Made by a program: the position numbers and the translations under genes
Shown: piece after piece, positions 39,441-47,325 of the stretch
How the letters are laid out: every line of letters begins with the position of its first letter
How positions within the stretch are numbered: position 1 is the stretch's first letter
Source of the DNA: Bog-756 sp035534835
GTDB lineage: Bacteria; Actinomycetota; Acidimicrobiia; Acidimicrobiales; RAAP-2
Assembly: GCA_035534835.1 (NCBI GenBank)
Contig: DATLRE010000014.1
Span: 49,590-113,589, forward strand
Direction of reading: 5' to 3'
Length of the DNA stretch: 64,000 nt
Notes under the pieces: model-generated
Seen by the model: the letters and a program-made list of their open reading frames with translations, nothing else
Told to the model about the DNA's origin: nothing
Database searches by the model: none

Positions 39441-39847
39441 TGGCCACCGCAGCCGAGATCAGCGAGTACGACACCGAGGAGCTGGAGCGCCAGCTGGGCG
39501 AGACCCGCCGCGAGCTGTTCAACCTCCGGTTCCAGTTGGCCACCGGCCAGCTCGACAACGTCTCGCGCCTCAACCACGTGCGCAAGGACGTGGCCCGGAT
39601 GCTGACCGAGCTCCGCAACCGGGAGATCGCCGAGGCCGAGGGTCTGGCCCTCGAGGACCTCCCGGCCCACCGGGCCGCCGCACGCCGCCGCGACGAGGAC
39701 GCCGCCAAGGGCCGGGACAACACCACCGCATCGGAACGCCGGGCGGCAGCCCGGTCCGAGGCCGAGGAGCGGGAGGCCGCCGAGGCGCCCGCCGCCGAGC
39801 CCGAGGACGACGACGACGCTGCGGACGACGCAGAGGAGAAGGACTGA
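39440..39847 (+). CDS. rpmC: 50S ribosomal protein L29, with extended C-terminus
   Basis: 135 residues where 60-80 is usual. The L29 helical hairpin is in the first 65: ISEYDTEELERQLGETRREL, FNLRFQLATGQLDN and LNHVRKDVARMLTELRNREI. The remainder is Ala/Arg/Glu-rich (HRAAARRRDEDAAKGRD), turning strongly acidic at the end (PAAEPEDDDDAADDAEEKD). L29 lies beside the tunnel exit near L23. Overlaps rpsQ by 1 nt. Confidence 0.94.
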   Translation: MATAAEISEYDTEELERQLGETRRELFNLRFQLATGQLDNVSRLNHVRKDVARMLTELRNREIAEAEGLALEDLPAHRAAARRRDEDAAKGRDNTTASERRAAARSEAEEREAAEAPAAEPEDDDDAADDAEEKD

Positions 39848-40137
39848 TGGCCGACGAGCAGCGTGCCGAGGGCACGACCGAGGAGCGGACGAACGCCCGC
39901 AAGGTCCGTGAGGGCCTCGTGGTGTCCGACTCGATGGACGCGACCGTGGTCGTGGCCGTGATCGAGCGGGTCCGCCACCCCCGCTACGGCAAGACCGTGC
40001 AGCGGACCAAGAAGCTCTACGTCCACGACGGGGAGAACACCGCCAAGGTGGGCGACCGGGTACGGGTCGTCGAGACCCGCCCGCTGTCGAAGCTCAAGCG
40101 CTGGCGGCTGGGCGAAGTGCTGGAGCGTGCACGATGA
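39847..40137 (+). CDS. rpsQ: 30S ribosomal protein S17
   Basis: 96 residues including a short acidic N-terminal addition. Core: RKVREGLVVSDSMDATVVVA, HPRYGKTVQRTKKLYVHD and GDRVRVVETRPLSKLKRWRL. A primary 16S rRNA-binding OB-fold protein. Overlaps rplN by 4 nt (ATGA). Confidence 0.96.
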   Translation: MADEQRAEGTTEERTNARKVREGLVVSDSMDATVVVAVIERVRHPRYGKTVQRTKKLYVHDGENTAKVGDRVRVVETRPLSKLKRWRLGEVLERAR

Positions 40138-40502
40138 TCCAACAGGAATCGCGACTGCGGGTGGCCGACAACTCGGGTGCCAAGGAAGTGCTGTGCATCA
40201 AGGTGCTCGGCGGCTCGCGCCGCCGCTACGCCTCGATCGGCGACATCTTCGTGGCGACCGTCAAGGACGCCATCCCGGGTGCGGCCGTCAAGAAGGGCGA
40301 CGTCGTGAAGTGCGTCGTCGTCCGCACGAAGAAGGAGAAGCGCCGTCCCGACGGCAGCTACATCCGCTTCGACGAGAACGCGGCCGTCCTCATCAACGAC
40401 CAGCAGCAGCCCCGCGGCACCCGCATCTTCGGGCCCGTCGGCCGGGAGCTGCGCGACAAGCGCTTCATGCGGATCGTCTCGCTGGCGCCGGAGGTGCTCT
40501 AG
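40134..40502 (+). CDS. rplN: 50S ribosomal protein L14
   Basis: 122 residues, exactly the usual length. MIQQESRLRVADNSGAKEVL, AVKKGDVVKCVVVRTKKEKR and GTRIFGPVGRELRDKRFMRI. Forms an intersubunit bridge. Directly abuts rplX. Confidence 0.97.
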   Translation: MIQQESRLRVADNSGAKEVLCIKVLGGSRRRYASIGDIFVATVKDAIPGAAVKKGDVVKCVVVRTKKEKRRPDGSYIRFDENAAVLINDQQQPRGTRIFGPVGRELRDKRFMRIVSLAPEVL

Positions 40503-40811
40503 ATGCGAATCAGGAAGGGTGACAAGGTCCAGGTGCTCTCGGGCAAGGACCGCGGCAAGCAGGCCCACGTGGTCCGCGCCATGCCGGCCGAGGGACGGGT
40601 CATCGTGGAGGGCGTGCACGTGGCCAAGCGCCACGCCAAGCCCACCCGTGCCACGATGCAGGGCGGCGTGATCGACAAGTTCATGCCGATCGCCGTCTCG
40701 TCGGTGGCCATCGTGTGCAACTCGTGCGGGGTTCCCACCCGTGTCGGGATGCGCGTGGACGAGCAGGGTCGCAAGGTGCGGGTGTGCCGCAAGTGCGGGG
40801 CGGACCTGTGA
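40503..40811 (+). CDS. rplX: 50S ribosomal protein L24
   Basis: 102 residues. KOW motif KGDKVQVLSGKDRGKQAHVV at the start; GGVIDKFMPIAVSSVAIVC, then two CxxC pairs (CNSC and CRKC) giving a zinc-binding C-terminus. An assembly initiator near the tunnel exit. Overlaps rplE by 1 nt. Confidence 0.97.
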   Translation: MRIRKGDKVQVLSGKDRGKQAHVVRAMPAEGRVIVEGVHVAKRHAKPTRATMQGGVIDKFMPIAVSSVAIVCNSCGVPTRVGMRVDEQGRKVRVCRKCGADL

Positions 40812-41383
40812 TGGCCTCCACCTCGGCACCCGAGCGCCCGCGGCTCAAGCGGCGCTACGACGAACAGGTGCGGGCCGAGCTCCAGGAGTCCCTGGGCCTG
40901 GCCAACATCATGGAGGTCCCGCGCCTCACCAAGATCGTGATCAACATGGGCGTCGGCCGTGCCACCCAGCAGAAGTCCCTCATCGAGGGCGCCCTGCGCG
41001 ACCTGGAGATCATCGCCGGCCAGAAGCCGGTCGTGACCCGGGCCAAGAAGTCGATCGCCTCGTTCAAGCTCCGCGAGGGGCAGGAGATCGGCGCCAAGGT
41101 GACCCTGCGGGGCGACCGGGCCTGGGAGTTCTTCGACCGCCTGGTGTCCATGGCCATCCCCCGGATCCGGGACTTCCGCGGGCTGTCGCCCCGATCGTTC
41201 GACGGGCACGGCAACTACACCTTCGGGGTGACCGAGCAGCTGATCTTCCCCGAGATCGACTACGACAGGATCGACACCACCCGGGGCATGGACATCACCA
41301 TCGCCACGACCGCACGAACCGATGACGAGGGCCGGGCACTGCTCGCCGCCTTCGGCTTCCCGTTCCGCAAGGAGAACCAGTAA
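40811..41383 (+). CDS. rplE: 50S ribosomal protein L5
   Basis: 190 residues with a short N-terminal addition. RLTKIVINMGVGRATQQKSL, ELEIIAGQKPVVTRA-type segment (DLEIIAGQKPVVTRAKKSIA), REGQEIGAKVTLRG and FGVTEQLIFPEIDYDRIDTT. Binds 5S rRNA in the central protuberance. Confidence 0.97.
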   Translation: MASTSAPERPRLKRRYDEQVRAELQESLGLANIMEVPRLTKIVINMGVGRATQQKSLIEGALRDLEIIAGQKPVVTRAKKSIASFKLREGQEIGAKVTLRGDRAWEFFDRLVSMAIPRIRDFRGLSPRSFDGHGNYTFGVTEQLIFPEIDYDRIDTTRGMDITIATTARTDDEGRALLAAFGFPFRKENQ

Positions 41384-41387
41384 CCCC

Positions 41388-41573
41388 ATGGCGAAGAAGG
41401 CTTTGATCGAGAAGCAGCAGCGCACCCCCAAGTTCAAGGTGCGCGGGTACACGCGGTGCCGCCGGTGCGGCCGGCCGAAGTCGGTGTACCGCAAGTTCGG
41501 CCTGTGCCGGATCTGCCTGCGGGTGATGGTCCACGCCGGGGAGATCCCCGGCGTGACGAAGGCCAGTTGGTGA
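41388..41573 (+). CDS. rpsN: 30S ribosomal protein S14 type Z
   Basis: 61 residues, the short zinc form. MAKKALIEKQQRTPKFKVRG, then YTRCRRCGRPKSVYRKFGLC and RICLR, giving the CxxC-x12-CxxC zinc knuckle. Ends GVTKASW as usual. The long zinc-free S14 paralogue is not in the window. Confidence 0.97.
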   Translation: MAKKALIEKQQRTPKFKVRGYTRCRRCGRPKSVYRKFGLCRICLRVMVHAGEIPGVTKASW

Positions 41574-41589
41574 GAGGAGGCGACGAACG

Positions 41590-41994
41590 ATGACGATGAC
41601 CGACCCGATTGCCGACATGCTGACCCGCATCCGGAACGCCAACACCGCCCACTTCGACACCGTGTCGATGCCCGGCTCCAAGCTCAAGGAGTCGCTGGCG
41701 GCCATCCTCGTGGAGGAGGGCTACATCGGCGGGTTCCAGGTGAGTGAGTCCCCGGGCAAGCCCGGCAAGACACTCCAGATCACCATGAAGTACGCGCCCG
41801 ACCGTGCCCGGACCATCTCCGGGATCAAGCGGGTGTCCAAGCCCGGCCTGCGCATCTACGCCCGTGCCGACAAGATCCCGCGCGTGCTCGGCGGGCTCGG
41901 CGTGGCCGTCGTCTCGACCTCCAAGGGCCTGATGACCGATCGCGAGGCGCGCAAGCGCCGCATGGGCGGCGAGGTGCTCTGCTATGTCTGGTAG
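41590..41994 (+). CDS. rpsH: 30S ribosomal protein S8
   Basis: 134 residues, standard. TDPIADMLTRIRNANTAHFD and the C-terminal RVLGGLGVAVVSTSKGLMTD with ARKRRMGGEVLCYVW. An RNA-binding protein that in other bacteria represses the spc operon. AGGAGG is close before the ATG; an ATG two codons later is an alternative. Confidence 0.97.
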   Translation: MTMTDPIADMLTRIRNANTAHFDTVSMPGSKLKESLAAILVEEGYIGGFQVSESPGKPGKTLQITMKYAPDRARTISGIKRVSKPGLRIYARADKIPRVLGGLGVAVVSTSKGLMTDREARKRRMGGEVLCYVW

Positions 41995-42054
41995 CCGCCC
42001 CGTGTCGCGGGCCACCCGTGTCGGGGGCCGCCCCTCGTCAGGAGGTATCCGCTG

Positions 42055-42597
42055 ATGTCCCGAATCGGACGTTCGCCCATCGCCGTGCCGTCCGGGGTCA
42101 CCGTCGCCGTCGACGACGACCACCGTGTCACGGTCCGCGGTCCTCAGGGCGAGCTGGCCCGCCAGGTGCCGGCCGCCATCAGCATCCGCCAGGACGGCGA
42201 CGTGCTGATGGTGGAGCGCCCCGACGACCAGCGCCAGAACCGAGCGCTCCACGGACTGACCCGGTCCCTGGTGGCCAACATGGTCACCGGGGTGACCGAG
42301 GGCTTCTCCAAGGAGCTCGAGATCGTCGGTGTCGGCTACCGGGCCGTGCCCAAGGGCCCCTCGGCCCTCGAGCTGGCCCTCGGCTTCTCGCACCCGGTCA
42401 ACGTCGCCGCCCCCGAGGGCGTGACCTTCGAGGTGCCGAGCGCCACCCGCATCATCATCAAGGGAATCGACAAGGAGAAGGTCGGACAGGTCGCCGCCGA
42501 CATCCGCAAGCTGCGCAAGCCCGAGCCCTACAAGGGCAAGGGCATCCGCTATGCGGGAGAGCGCGTCGTCCGCAAGGCCGGGAAGGCAGCCAAGTAA
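42055..42597 (+). CDS. rplF: 50S ribosomal protein L6
   Basis: 180 residues, standard. MSRIGRSPIAVPSGVTVAVD, then GLTRSLVANMVTGVTEGFSK, and the second domain ending RKPEPYKGKGIRYAGERVVR. Located near the factor-binding site. AGGAGG lies upstream. Overlaps rplR by 1 nt (TAATG). Confidence 0.97.
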   Translation: MSRIGRSPIAVPSGVTVAVDDDHRVTVRGPQGELARQVPAAISIRQDGDVLMVERPDDQRQNRALHGLTRSLVANMVTGVTEGFSKELEIVGVGYRAVPKGPSALELALGFSHPVNVAAPEGVTFEVPSATRIIIKGIDKEKVGQVAADIRKLRKPEPYKGKGIRYAGERVVRKAGKAAK

Positions 42598-42959
42598 TGG
42601 CACGCACGGATCACAAGCTCGAGCTCCGCCGACGCCGCCACAAGCGCGTCCGCCGTCGGGTCGAGGGAACCGCCGAGCGCCCGCGCCTGGCCGTCTTCCG
42701 CTCGAACAAGCACATCTCCGCCCAGCTCATCGACGACCTCGCCGGCCGGACCCTCGCCTCGGCGTCGTCGGTGGAGGCCTCCCTGCGCGGTTCCCCGGGC
42801 GGCAACATCGACGCGGCCAAGGCCGTGGGCGCCCTCGTGGCCTCCCGCGCCAAGGACGCCGGGATCACCACCGTGGTCTTCGACCGCGGCGGTTTCGCCT
42901 ACCACGGGCGGGTGGCCGCGCTGGCCGACGCCGCCCGTACCGAAGGACTGGAGTTCTGA
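42597..42959 (+). CDS. rplR: 50S ribosomal protein L18
   Basis: 120 residues, standard. RHKRVRRRVEGTAERPRLAV, FRSNKHISAQLIDDLAGRT and VFDRGGFAYHGRVAALADAA. Binds 5S rRNA with L5. 1 nt before rpsE. Confidence 0.97.
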   Translation: MARTDHKLELRRRRHKRVRRRVEGTAERPRLAVFRSNKHISAQLIDDLAGRTLASASSVEASLRGSPGGNIDAAKAVGALVASRAKDAGITTVVFDRGGFAYHGRVAALADAARTEGLEF

Positions 42960-42960
42960 G

Positions 42961-43521
42961 ATGGCCGTGAACAGCAACGAGCTGCAATTCGAGGAGCGCA
43001 CCATCCGGGTCAACCGGGTGTCCAAGGTCGTCAAGGGCGGCCGCCGCTTCTCCTTCGCCGCCCTGATGGTCGTCGGCGACGGCAACGGGCGGGTCGGGCT
43101 CGGCTACGGAAAGGCCAAGGAGGCCGGGCTCGCCGTGCAGAAGGGCATCGAAGAGGCCCGCAAGAACATGTTCGACGTCCCGCTGGCCGGCTCGACCATC
43201 ACCCATCCCATCGTGGGGGAGAGCGGTGCCGGCCGGGTCATGCTCAAGCCCGCCGCTCCCGGTACCGGGGTCATCGCCGGCGGTGCCGCCCGGGCCATCC
43301 TCGAGATGGCGGGCATCCGCGACATCCTGGCCAAGTCGCTCGGATCGTCCAACGGCATCAACGTCGCCCATGCCACGATCGCCGGGCTGAAGGGCCTGAA
43401 GCGGCCCGACGAGATCGCCGCGCTGCGGGGCAAGCCGGTCGACGAGGTCGTGCCGGCCGCCATGCTGCGCGCCTACCGCGAACGCAAGCGCGAGGCAGAC
43501 CTGTTCACGGAGGTGGGCTGA
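42961..43521 (+). CDS. rpsE: 30S ribosomal protein S5
   Basis: 186 residues. RVSKVVKGGRRFSFAALMVV, GDGNGRVGLGYGKAKEAGLA and KSLGSSNGINVAHATIAGLK. Residues near the spectinomycin loop (VVKGGRRF) look wild type. With S3 and S4 it lines the mRNA entry. 1 nt before rpmD. Confidence 0.97.
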   Translation: MAVNSNELQFEERTIRVNRVSKVVKGGRRFSFAALMVVGDGNGRVGLGYGKAKEAGLAVQKGIEEARKNMFDVPLAGSTITHPIVGESGAGRVMLKPAAPGTGVIAGGAARAILEMAGIRDILAKSLGSSNGINVAHATIAGLKGLKRPDEIAALRGKPVDEVVPAAMLRAYRERKREADLFTEVG

Positions 43522-43522
43522 C

Positions 43523-43753
43523 ATGGCGTCCCCCACCGACACCCCGCTGTCGACGACGGGCTGGATCCGGGTCACCCAGGTCCGCTCGTCCATCGGAACC
43601 AAGCCCAAGCACCGCGGCACGCTGCGCGCCCTCGGTCTCCGGGGCATCGGACGCACCAACGTGCTGCCCGACCGGCCCGAGATCCGTGGGATGCTGGCAC
43701 GCGTGCCGCACCTGGTGGACGTCGCGTCCGCCGGCGACGACGAGAAAGGCTGA
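43523..43753 (+). CDS. rpmD: 50S ribosomal protein L30
   Basis: 76 residues with short extensions at both ends of the usual 58-60. Core: WIRVTQVRSSIGTKPKHRGT, LRALGLRGIGRTNVLPDRPE and IRGMLARVPHLVDV. 2 nt before rplO. Confidence 0.95.
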   Translation: MASPTDTPLSTTGWIRVTQVRSSIGTKPKHRGTLRALGLRGIGRTNVLPDRPEIRGMLARVPHLVDVASAGDDEKG

Positions 43754-43755
43754 CC

Positions 43756-44244
43756 ATGAAGGTCCATGAACTCCGCCCCCCGGCGGGCTCCAACCGCGCC
43801 CGCAAGCGGGTCGGCCGCGGCATCGGCGGCAAGGGCGGCAAGACCGCCGGCCGGGGCACCAAGGGCCAGGGCGCGCGGGACACGATCCCCATGGGGTTCG
43901 AGGGCGGCCAGCTGCCCCTGATGCAGCGGATCCCCAAGCTCCGCGGCTTCACGAACCCGTTCCGCGTGGCGTACACGCCGGTCAACGTCGGCGATCTGGG
44001 CGCCGTCCCCGGTGACGTCGCGGACCTCCCCGCCCTGGTGGCGGCCGGTCTGGCCCACAAGGGCGATCTGGTCAAGATCCTCGGCGGGGGCGAGCTGACC
44101 CGGGCCCTCCGGGTCGAGGCGCACGCCTTCTCGAAGTCCGCGGAGGCGGCCATCACCGCCGCCGGGGGATCCGTCGTGGCCGTGCCGCTACCGTTCGGCA
44201 ACGACCGCCCGCCGGCCAAGGGCAACGCCCTCACCAACCGCTAG
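43756..44244 (+). CDS. rplO: 50S ribosomal protein L15
   Basis: 162 residues, slightly long. KVHELRPPAGSNRARKRVGR, GIGGKGGKTAGRGTKGQGAR and EGGQLPLMQRIPKLRGFTN. A late-assembly 50S protein. The stop overlaps a TAGCAT sequence, but no -35 accompanies it. Confidence 0.96.
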   Translation: MKVHELRPPAGSNRARKRVGRGIGGKGGKTAGRGTKGQGARDTIPMGFEGGQLPLMQRIPKLRGFTNPFRVAYTPVNVGDLGAVPGDVADLPALVAAGLAHKGDLVKILGGGELTRALRVEAHAFSKSAEAAITAAGGSVVAVPLPFGNDRPPAKGNALTNR

Positions 44245-44274
44245 CATCTTCCGAACGCGGCGTCGAGGAGTCCC

Positions 44275-45567
44275 ATGCTTGCCAGCTTGGCCAACATCTT
44301 CCGCATCCCCGACCTTCGCAAGAAGGTCATCTTCACGCTGACCATCATCGCCCTGTACCAGTTCGGGGCGAACGTGCCGGTCCCCTTCGTCAACTTCTCG
44401 AAGATCGCCCAGCTCGAGGCCCAGTCGAAGGCGTCCGGTGTGCTCGGGTTCCTCAACCTGTTCAGCGGCGGTGCCCTCACCCGCATGGCGGTGTTCGGGC
44501 TGGGCATCATGCCCTACATCACCTCGAGCATCATCATCCAGCTCCTGGCGACGGTCATCCCCAAGCTCGAGCAGTGGCGCGACCAGGGCGCGGTCGGCCA
44601 GAAGAAGCTGACGCAGACCACCCGCTACCTCACCGTGGCCCTCGCCCTCATGCAGTCGACCGGCCTCGTGTACCTGTTCCACAAGGGCGGGGGCGGCCTC
44701 TTCGGCTCGAGTCAGCAGCTCGACCTGATCCTGAACTACTCGATCTGGCGGGCCGGGTTCATCGTCCTGACCCTGACGGCCGGCACCGCGTTCGTCATGT
44801 GGCTGGCCGAGCTCATCACCCAGCGGGGCATCGGCCAGGGCATGTCGATCCTGATCTTCGCCAACGTCGTGGCCGGGATCCCCTCGGGCCTCAACACCGT
44901 CCTCCAGGAGGGGGGCAGGGTGAAGTTCGCCACCATCCTGCTGGTGTCGCTCGCCCTGCTGGTCGTCATCGTCTTCGTCGACCAGGGCCAGCGCCGGATC
45001 CCGGTGACCTTCGCCAAGCGGGTCGTCGGCCGGAAGATGTACGGCGGCTCCAACACCTACATCCCGCTGAAGGTCAACCAGGCGGGCGTGATCCCGATCA
45101 TCTTCGCCAGCTCGGTGCTGTACATCCCGGTGCTGCTGTCCAACATCATCCCGTCGGCCGCCTTCCGCACCTGGGTGAACCACAACGTGCAGCCGACCAG
45201 CGTCTTCTACATCCTCACCTACTTCCTCTTCATCCTGCTCTTCACGTTCTTCTACGTCTACGTGGCGTTCGACCCCCACCAGCAGGCGGACATCATCCGC
45301 AAGCAGGGCGGGTACATCCCGGGCATCCGCCCGGGCCAGCCGACGGAGCGGTACCTCGCCCACATCCTCAACAGGATCACCTGGCCCGGCGCCATCTTCC
45401 TCGGGGCGGTGGCGGTCACGCCGTCGCTGCTCATGGCCGCGTGGAACATCACCAGCTATCCCTTCTACGGAACGACGCTCCTGATCGCCGTGGGTGTGGC
45501 TCTCGAGACGATGAAGCAGATCGACAGCCAGCTCATGATGCGAAACTACGAGGGCTTCCTCAAGTAG
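44275..45567 (+). CDS. secY: Preprotein translocase subunit SecY
   Basis: 430 residues with ten transmembrane segments; forms the protein-conducting channel with SecE. RKKVIFTLTIIALYQFGANV, the plug-containing LNLFSGGALTRMAVFGLGI, QRGIGQGMSILIFANVVAGI and PGIRPGQPTERYLAHILNRI (loops contacting SecA). Ends DSQLMMRNYEGFLK. GAGGAG lies 7 nt before the ATG. The adk GTG follows immediately. Confidence 0.97.
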   Translation: MLASLANIFRIPDLRKKVIFTLTIIALYQFGANVPVPFVNFSKIAQLEAQSKASGVLGFLNLFSGGALTRMAVFGLGIMPYITSSIIIQLLATVIPKLEQWRDQGAVGQKKLTQTTRYLTVALALMQSTGLVYLFHKGGGGLFGSSQQLDLILNYSIWRAGFIVLTLTAGTAFVMWLAELITQRGIGQGMSILIFANVVAGIPSGLNTVLQEGGRVKFATILLVSLALLVVIVFVDQGQRRIPVTFAKRVVGRKMYGGSNTYIPLKVNQAGVIPIIFASSVLYIPVLLSNIIPSAAFRTWVNHNVQPTSVFYILTYFLFILLFTFFYVYVAFDPHQQADIIRKQGGYIPGIRPGQPTERYLAHILNRITWPGAIFLGAVAVTPSLLMAAWNITSYPFYGTTLLIAVGVALETMKQIDSQLMMRNYEGFLK

Positions 45568-46248
45568 GTGGCAGCCGGCGCCAGGCTCGTCGTCCTCGGC
45601 AAACAGGGGGCGGGGAAGGGGACGCAGTGTCTGTCCCTCTCCCATCACTATGTCGTCACCCACGTCTCCACGGGTGACATGCTGCGCGAGGCCGTCAAGC
45701 AGGGCACGCCGCTCGGGCGCAAGGCCAAGGAACTGATGGACCGGGGTGAGCTGCTCGGCGACGACCTGATCATGGAGATGGTCTCGGGCCGCCTGGAGGA
45801 GAGCGACACCAAGGACCGCGGCTTCATCCTGGACGGCTGCCCCCGCACGGTCGAGCAGGCCAGGATGCTGGCCGACTACCTGGCCCCGGTCGACCTGGAC
45901 CTGGTGATCGACATCGAGATCCCGACGTCCCAAGTTCTGCGCCGGCTGGCGTCGCGCCGGGTGTGCGTCGACTGCGGCGCCAACTACTCGCTGACGGCGC
46001 GGCCGTTGATCAACTGGACGTGCGACGTCTGCGGCGGCGAGGTGGTCCAGCGCGAGGACGACACCGAGGAGGCCATCTCCCGGCGGCTCGAGATCTACGA
46101 GGTCCAGACCGCCCCGCTCATCGACTGGTACCAGGCGCGGGGTCAGCTGGCCCAGGTGTCCGGAACCGGCTCGCCCGAGGCGGTGACCAAACGGATCGTC
46201 CGGGCCATCGAGGACCGACGGAACCGCAAGGGCGGCCGCTTCTCGTGA
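45568..46248 (+). CDS. adk: Adenylate kinase
   Basis: 226 residues, the long form with a zinc LID. P-loop VVLGKQGAGKGTQCLSLS, AMP site STGDMLREAVKQGTPLGRKA, FILDGCPRTVEQARML. The LID carries CVDC and CDVC, the four-cysteine zinc site of Gram-positive enzymes. Gln replaces the common Pro in GxPGAGKG. GTG start directly after secY. Confidence 0.94.
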   Translation: MAAGARLVVLGKQGAGKGTQCLSLSHHYVVTHVSTGDMLREAVKQGTPLGRKAKELMDRGELLGDDLIMEMVSGRLEESDTKDRGFILDGCPRTVEQARMLADYLAPVDLDLVIDIEIPTSQVLRRLASRRVCVDCGANYSLTARPLINWTCDVCGGEVVQREDDTEEAISRRLEIYEVQTAPLIDWYQARGQLAQVSGTGSPEAVTKRIVRAIEDRRNRKGGRFS

Positions 46249-46271
46249 CCCGGCCGTCCTGACCGGTCCCC

Positions 46272-46277
46272 TACGAT
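46272..46277 (+). promoter_or_regulatory. -10 box upstream of map
   Basis: TACGAT lies 7 nt before an ATG at 46285 that opens a 13-codon frame leading to map. Suggests a separate leaderless transcript for map within the spc region. Confidence 0.42.
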
Positions 46278-46284
46278 GGCGGAC

Positions 46285-46326
46285 ATGTCGACCCCGAGCA
46301 CGAAGACGGCGGGGACCCACCCATGA
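46285..46326 (+). CDS. Short upstream ORF overlapping map start
   Basis: Thirteen codons (MSTPSTKTAGTHP), then TGA at 46324-46326. The start is in leaderless position, 7 nt after TACGAT, and the stop overlaps the map ATG in an ATGA arrangement, so ribosomes ending here could restart on map. Map itself has no obvious Shine-Dalgarno sequence. No homology is known to me; the peptide may matter only as a coupling device. Confidence 0.4.
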   Translation: MSTPSTKTAGTHP

Positions 46327-47066
46327 GGCGCAACGCCGACGAGCTGGCCAAGATGCGCAGGGCCGGCCGGGTGGTCGCCGAGATCCACGAGGCCACCCGT
46401 GCCGTGATCCGTCCCGGGGTCACCACCCTCGGCATCGACCGCGCCGCCCGCGACGTGCTGGACCGGCGCGGTGCGGGCTCCAACTTCCTCGGCTACCACG
46501 GGTTCCCGGCGGTGGTGTGCACCTCGCCGAACTCGATGATCGTCCACGGGATCCCGTCGGCCGACGTCGTCCTCGTCGAAGGCGACATCATCTCGGTCGA
46601 CTGCGGGGCGATCGTCGAGGGCTACCACGGCGACGCCGCCTACACCGCGCCGGTCGGTGAGGTCTCGGCCGAGGCGACCCGCCTGATGGAGGTCACCGAG
46701 GCGAGCCTGTACGCGGGCATCGACCAGCTCACCCCGGGGAACCGACTGCACGAGGTCGGCCGGGCCGTGCAGCGGGTGGCCGAGGCCGCCGGATTCTCGG
46801 TCGTCCGCGAGTACGTCGGTCACGCCATCGGCACGGCCATGCACGAGGAGCCCCAGGTGCCGAACTACTGGCCCGGGACCCCGGGCCCGACCCTCAAGGC
46901 GGGCATGGTCTTCGCCGTCGAGCCCATGGTCAACGCCGGTGGCACGGGAACCGTGCTGCTCGACGACGGATGGAGCGTGGTGACGGCGGACGGGCGCCTG
47001 TCGGCGCACTTCGAGCACACGATCGCCGTGACCGAGGACGGACCGGAGGTCTTCACCGTCCTCTGA
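46323..47066 (+). CDS. map: Methionine aminopeptidase type I
   Basis: 247 residues; removes the initiator Met from nascent proteins. The pita-bread fold metal ligands are visible: Asp in ISVDCGAIVEGYHGDAAYT (two), His in YVGHAIGTAMHEEPQVPNY, Glu in VFAVEPMVNAGG and Glu in FEHTIAVTEDG. The start MRRNADELAKMRRAGRVVAE is the usual type I beginning. Coupled to the short upstream frame by ATGA. Confidence 0.95.
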   Translation: MRRNADELAKMRRAGRVVAEIHEATRAVIRPGVTTLGIDRAARDVLDRRGAGSNFLGYHGFPAVVCTSPNSMIVHGIPSADVVLVEGDIISVDCGAIVEGYHGDAAYTAPVGEVSAEATRLMEVTEASLYAGIDQLTPGNRLHEVGRAVQRVAEAAGFSVVREYVGHAIGTAMHEEPQVPNYWPGTPGPTLKAGMVFAVEPMVNAGGTGTVLLDDGWSVVTADGRLSAHFEHTIAVTEDGPEVFTVL

Positions 47067-47125
47067 GGCTCTGACCTGGGGATTCGTCCACAACCGACGG
47101 ACGGCGGGGCCACCACCGGGTCGGA

Positions 47126-47154
47126 CTGGCAATTTGTGGCCGAAGGGCTAGACT
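47126..47154 (+). promoter_or_regulatory. infA operon promoter candidate
   Basis: CTGGCA (47126-47131), 17 nt, TAGACT (47149-47154). It would yield a leader of about 165 nt before infA. The rest of the 259-nt map-infA gap has no gene visible and is GC-rich and foldable. Confidence 0.5.
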
Positions 47155-47325
47155 GGTCATTCGGCTGGCCACGGGTGTGTGGTGGCGTGCCGATCCCGCT
47201 CCCGGTGGCGCTGCTCAGGCACGCCCCCGACTGCGGCAGTCCGGACGACGAACTCCGTGGTCCGAGGCGCACGTCGACCCCCGGGCCGACGACGGACGAG
47301 AACGACAGAGTAGTAGGAGATTCAC

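Noticed and set aside
44242..44247. TAGCAT at the rplO stop as a secY promoter
   Set aside because: No -35 at any usual spacing, and a strong GAGGAG-led secY start is already explained by co-transcription.
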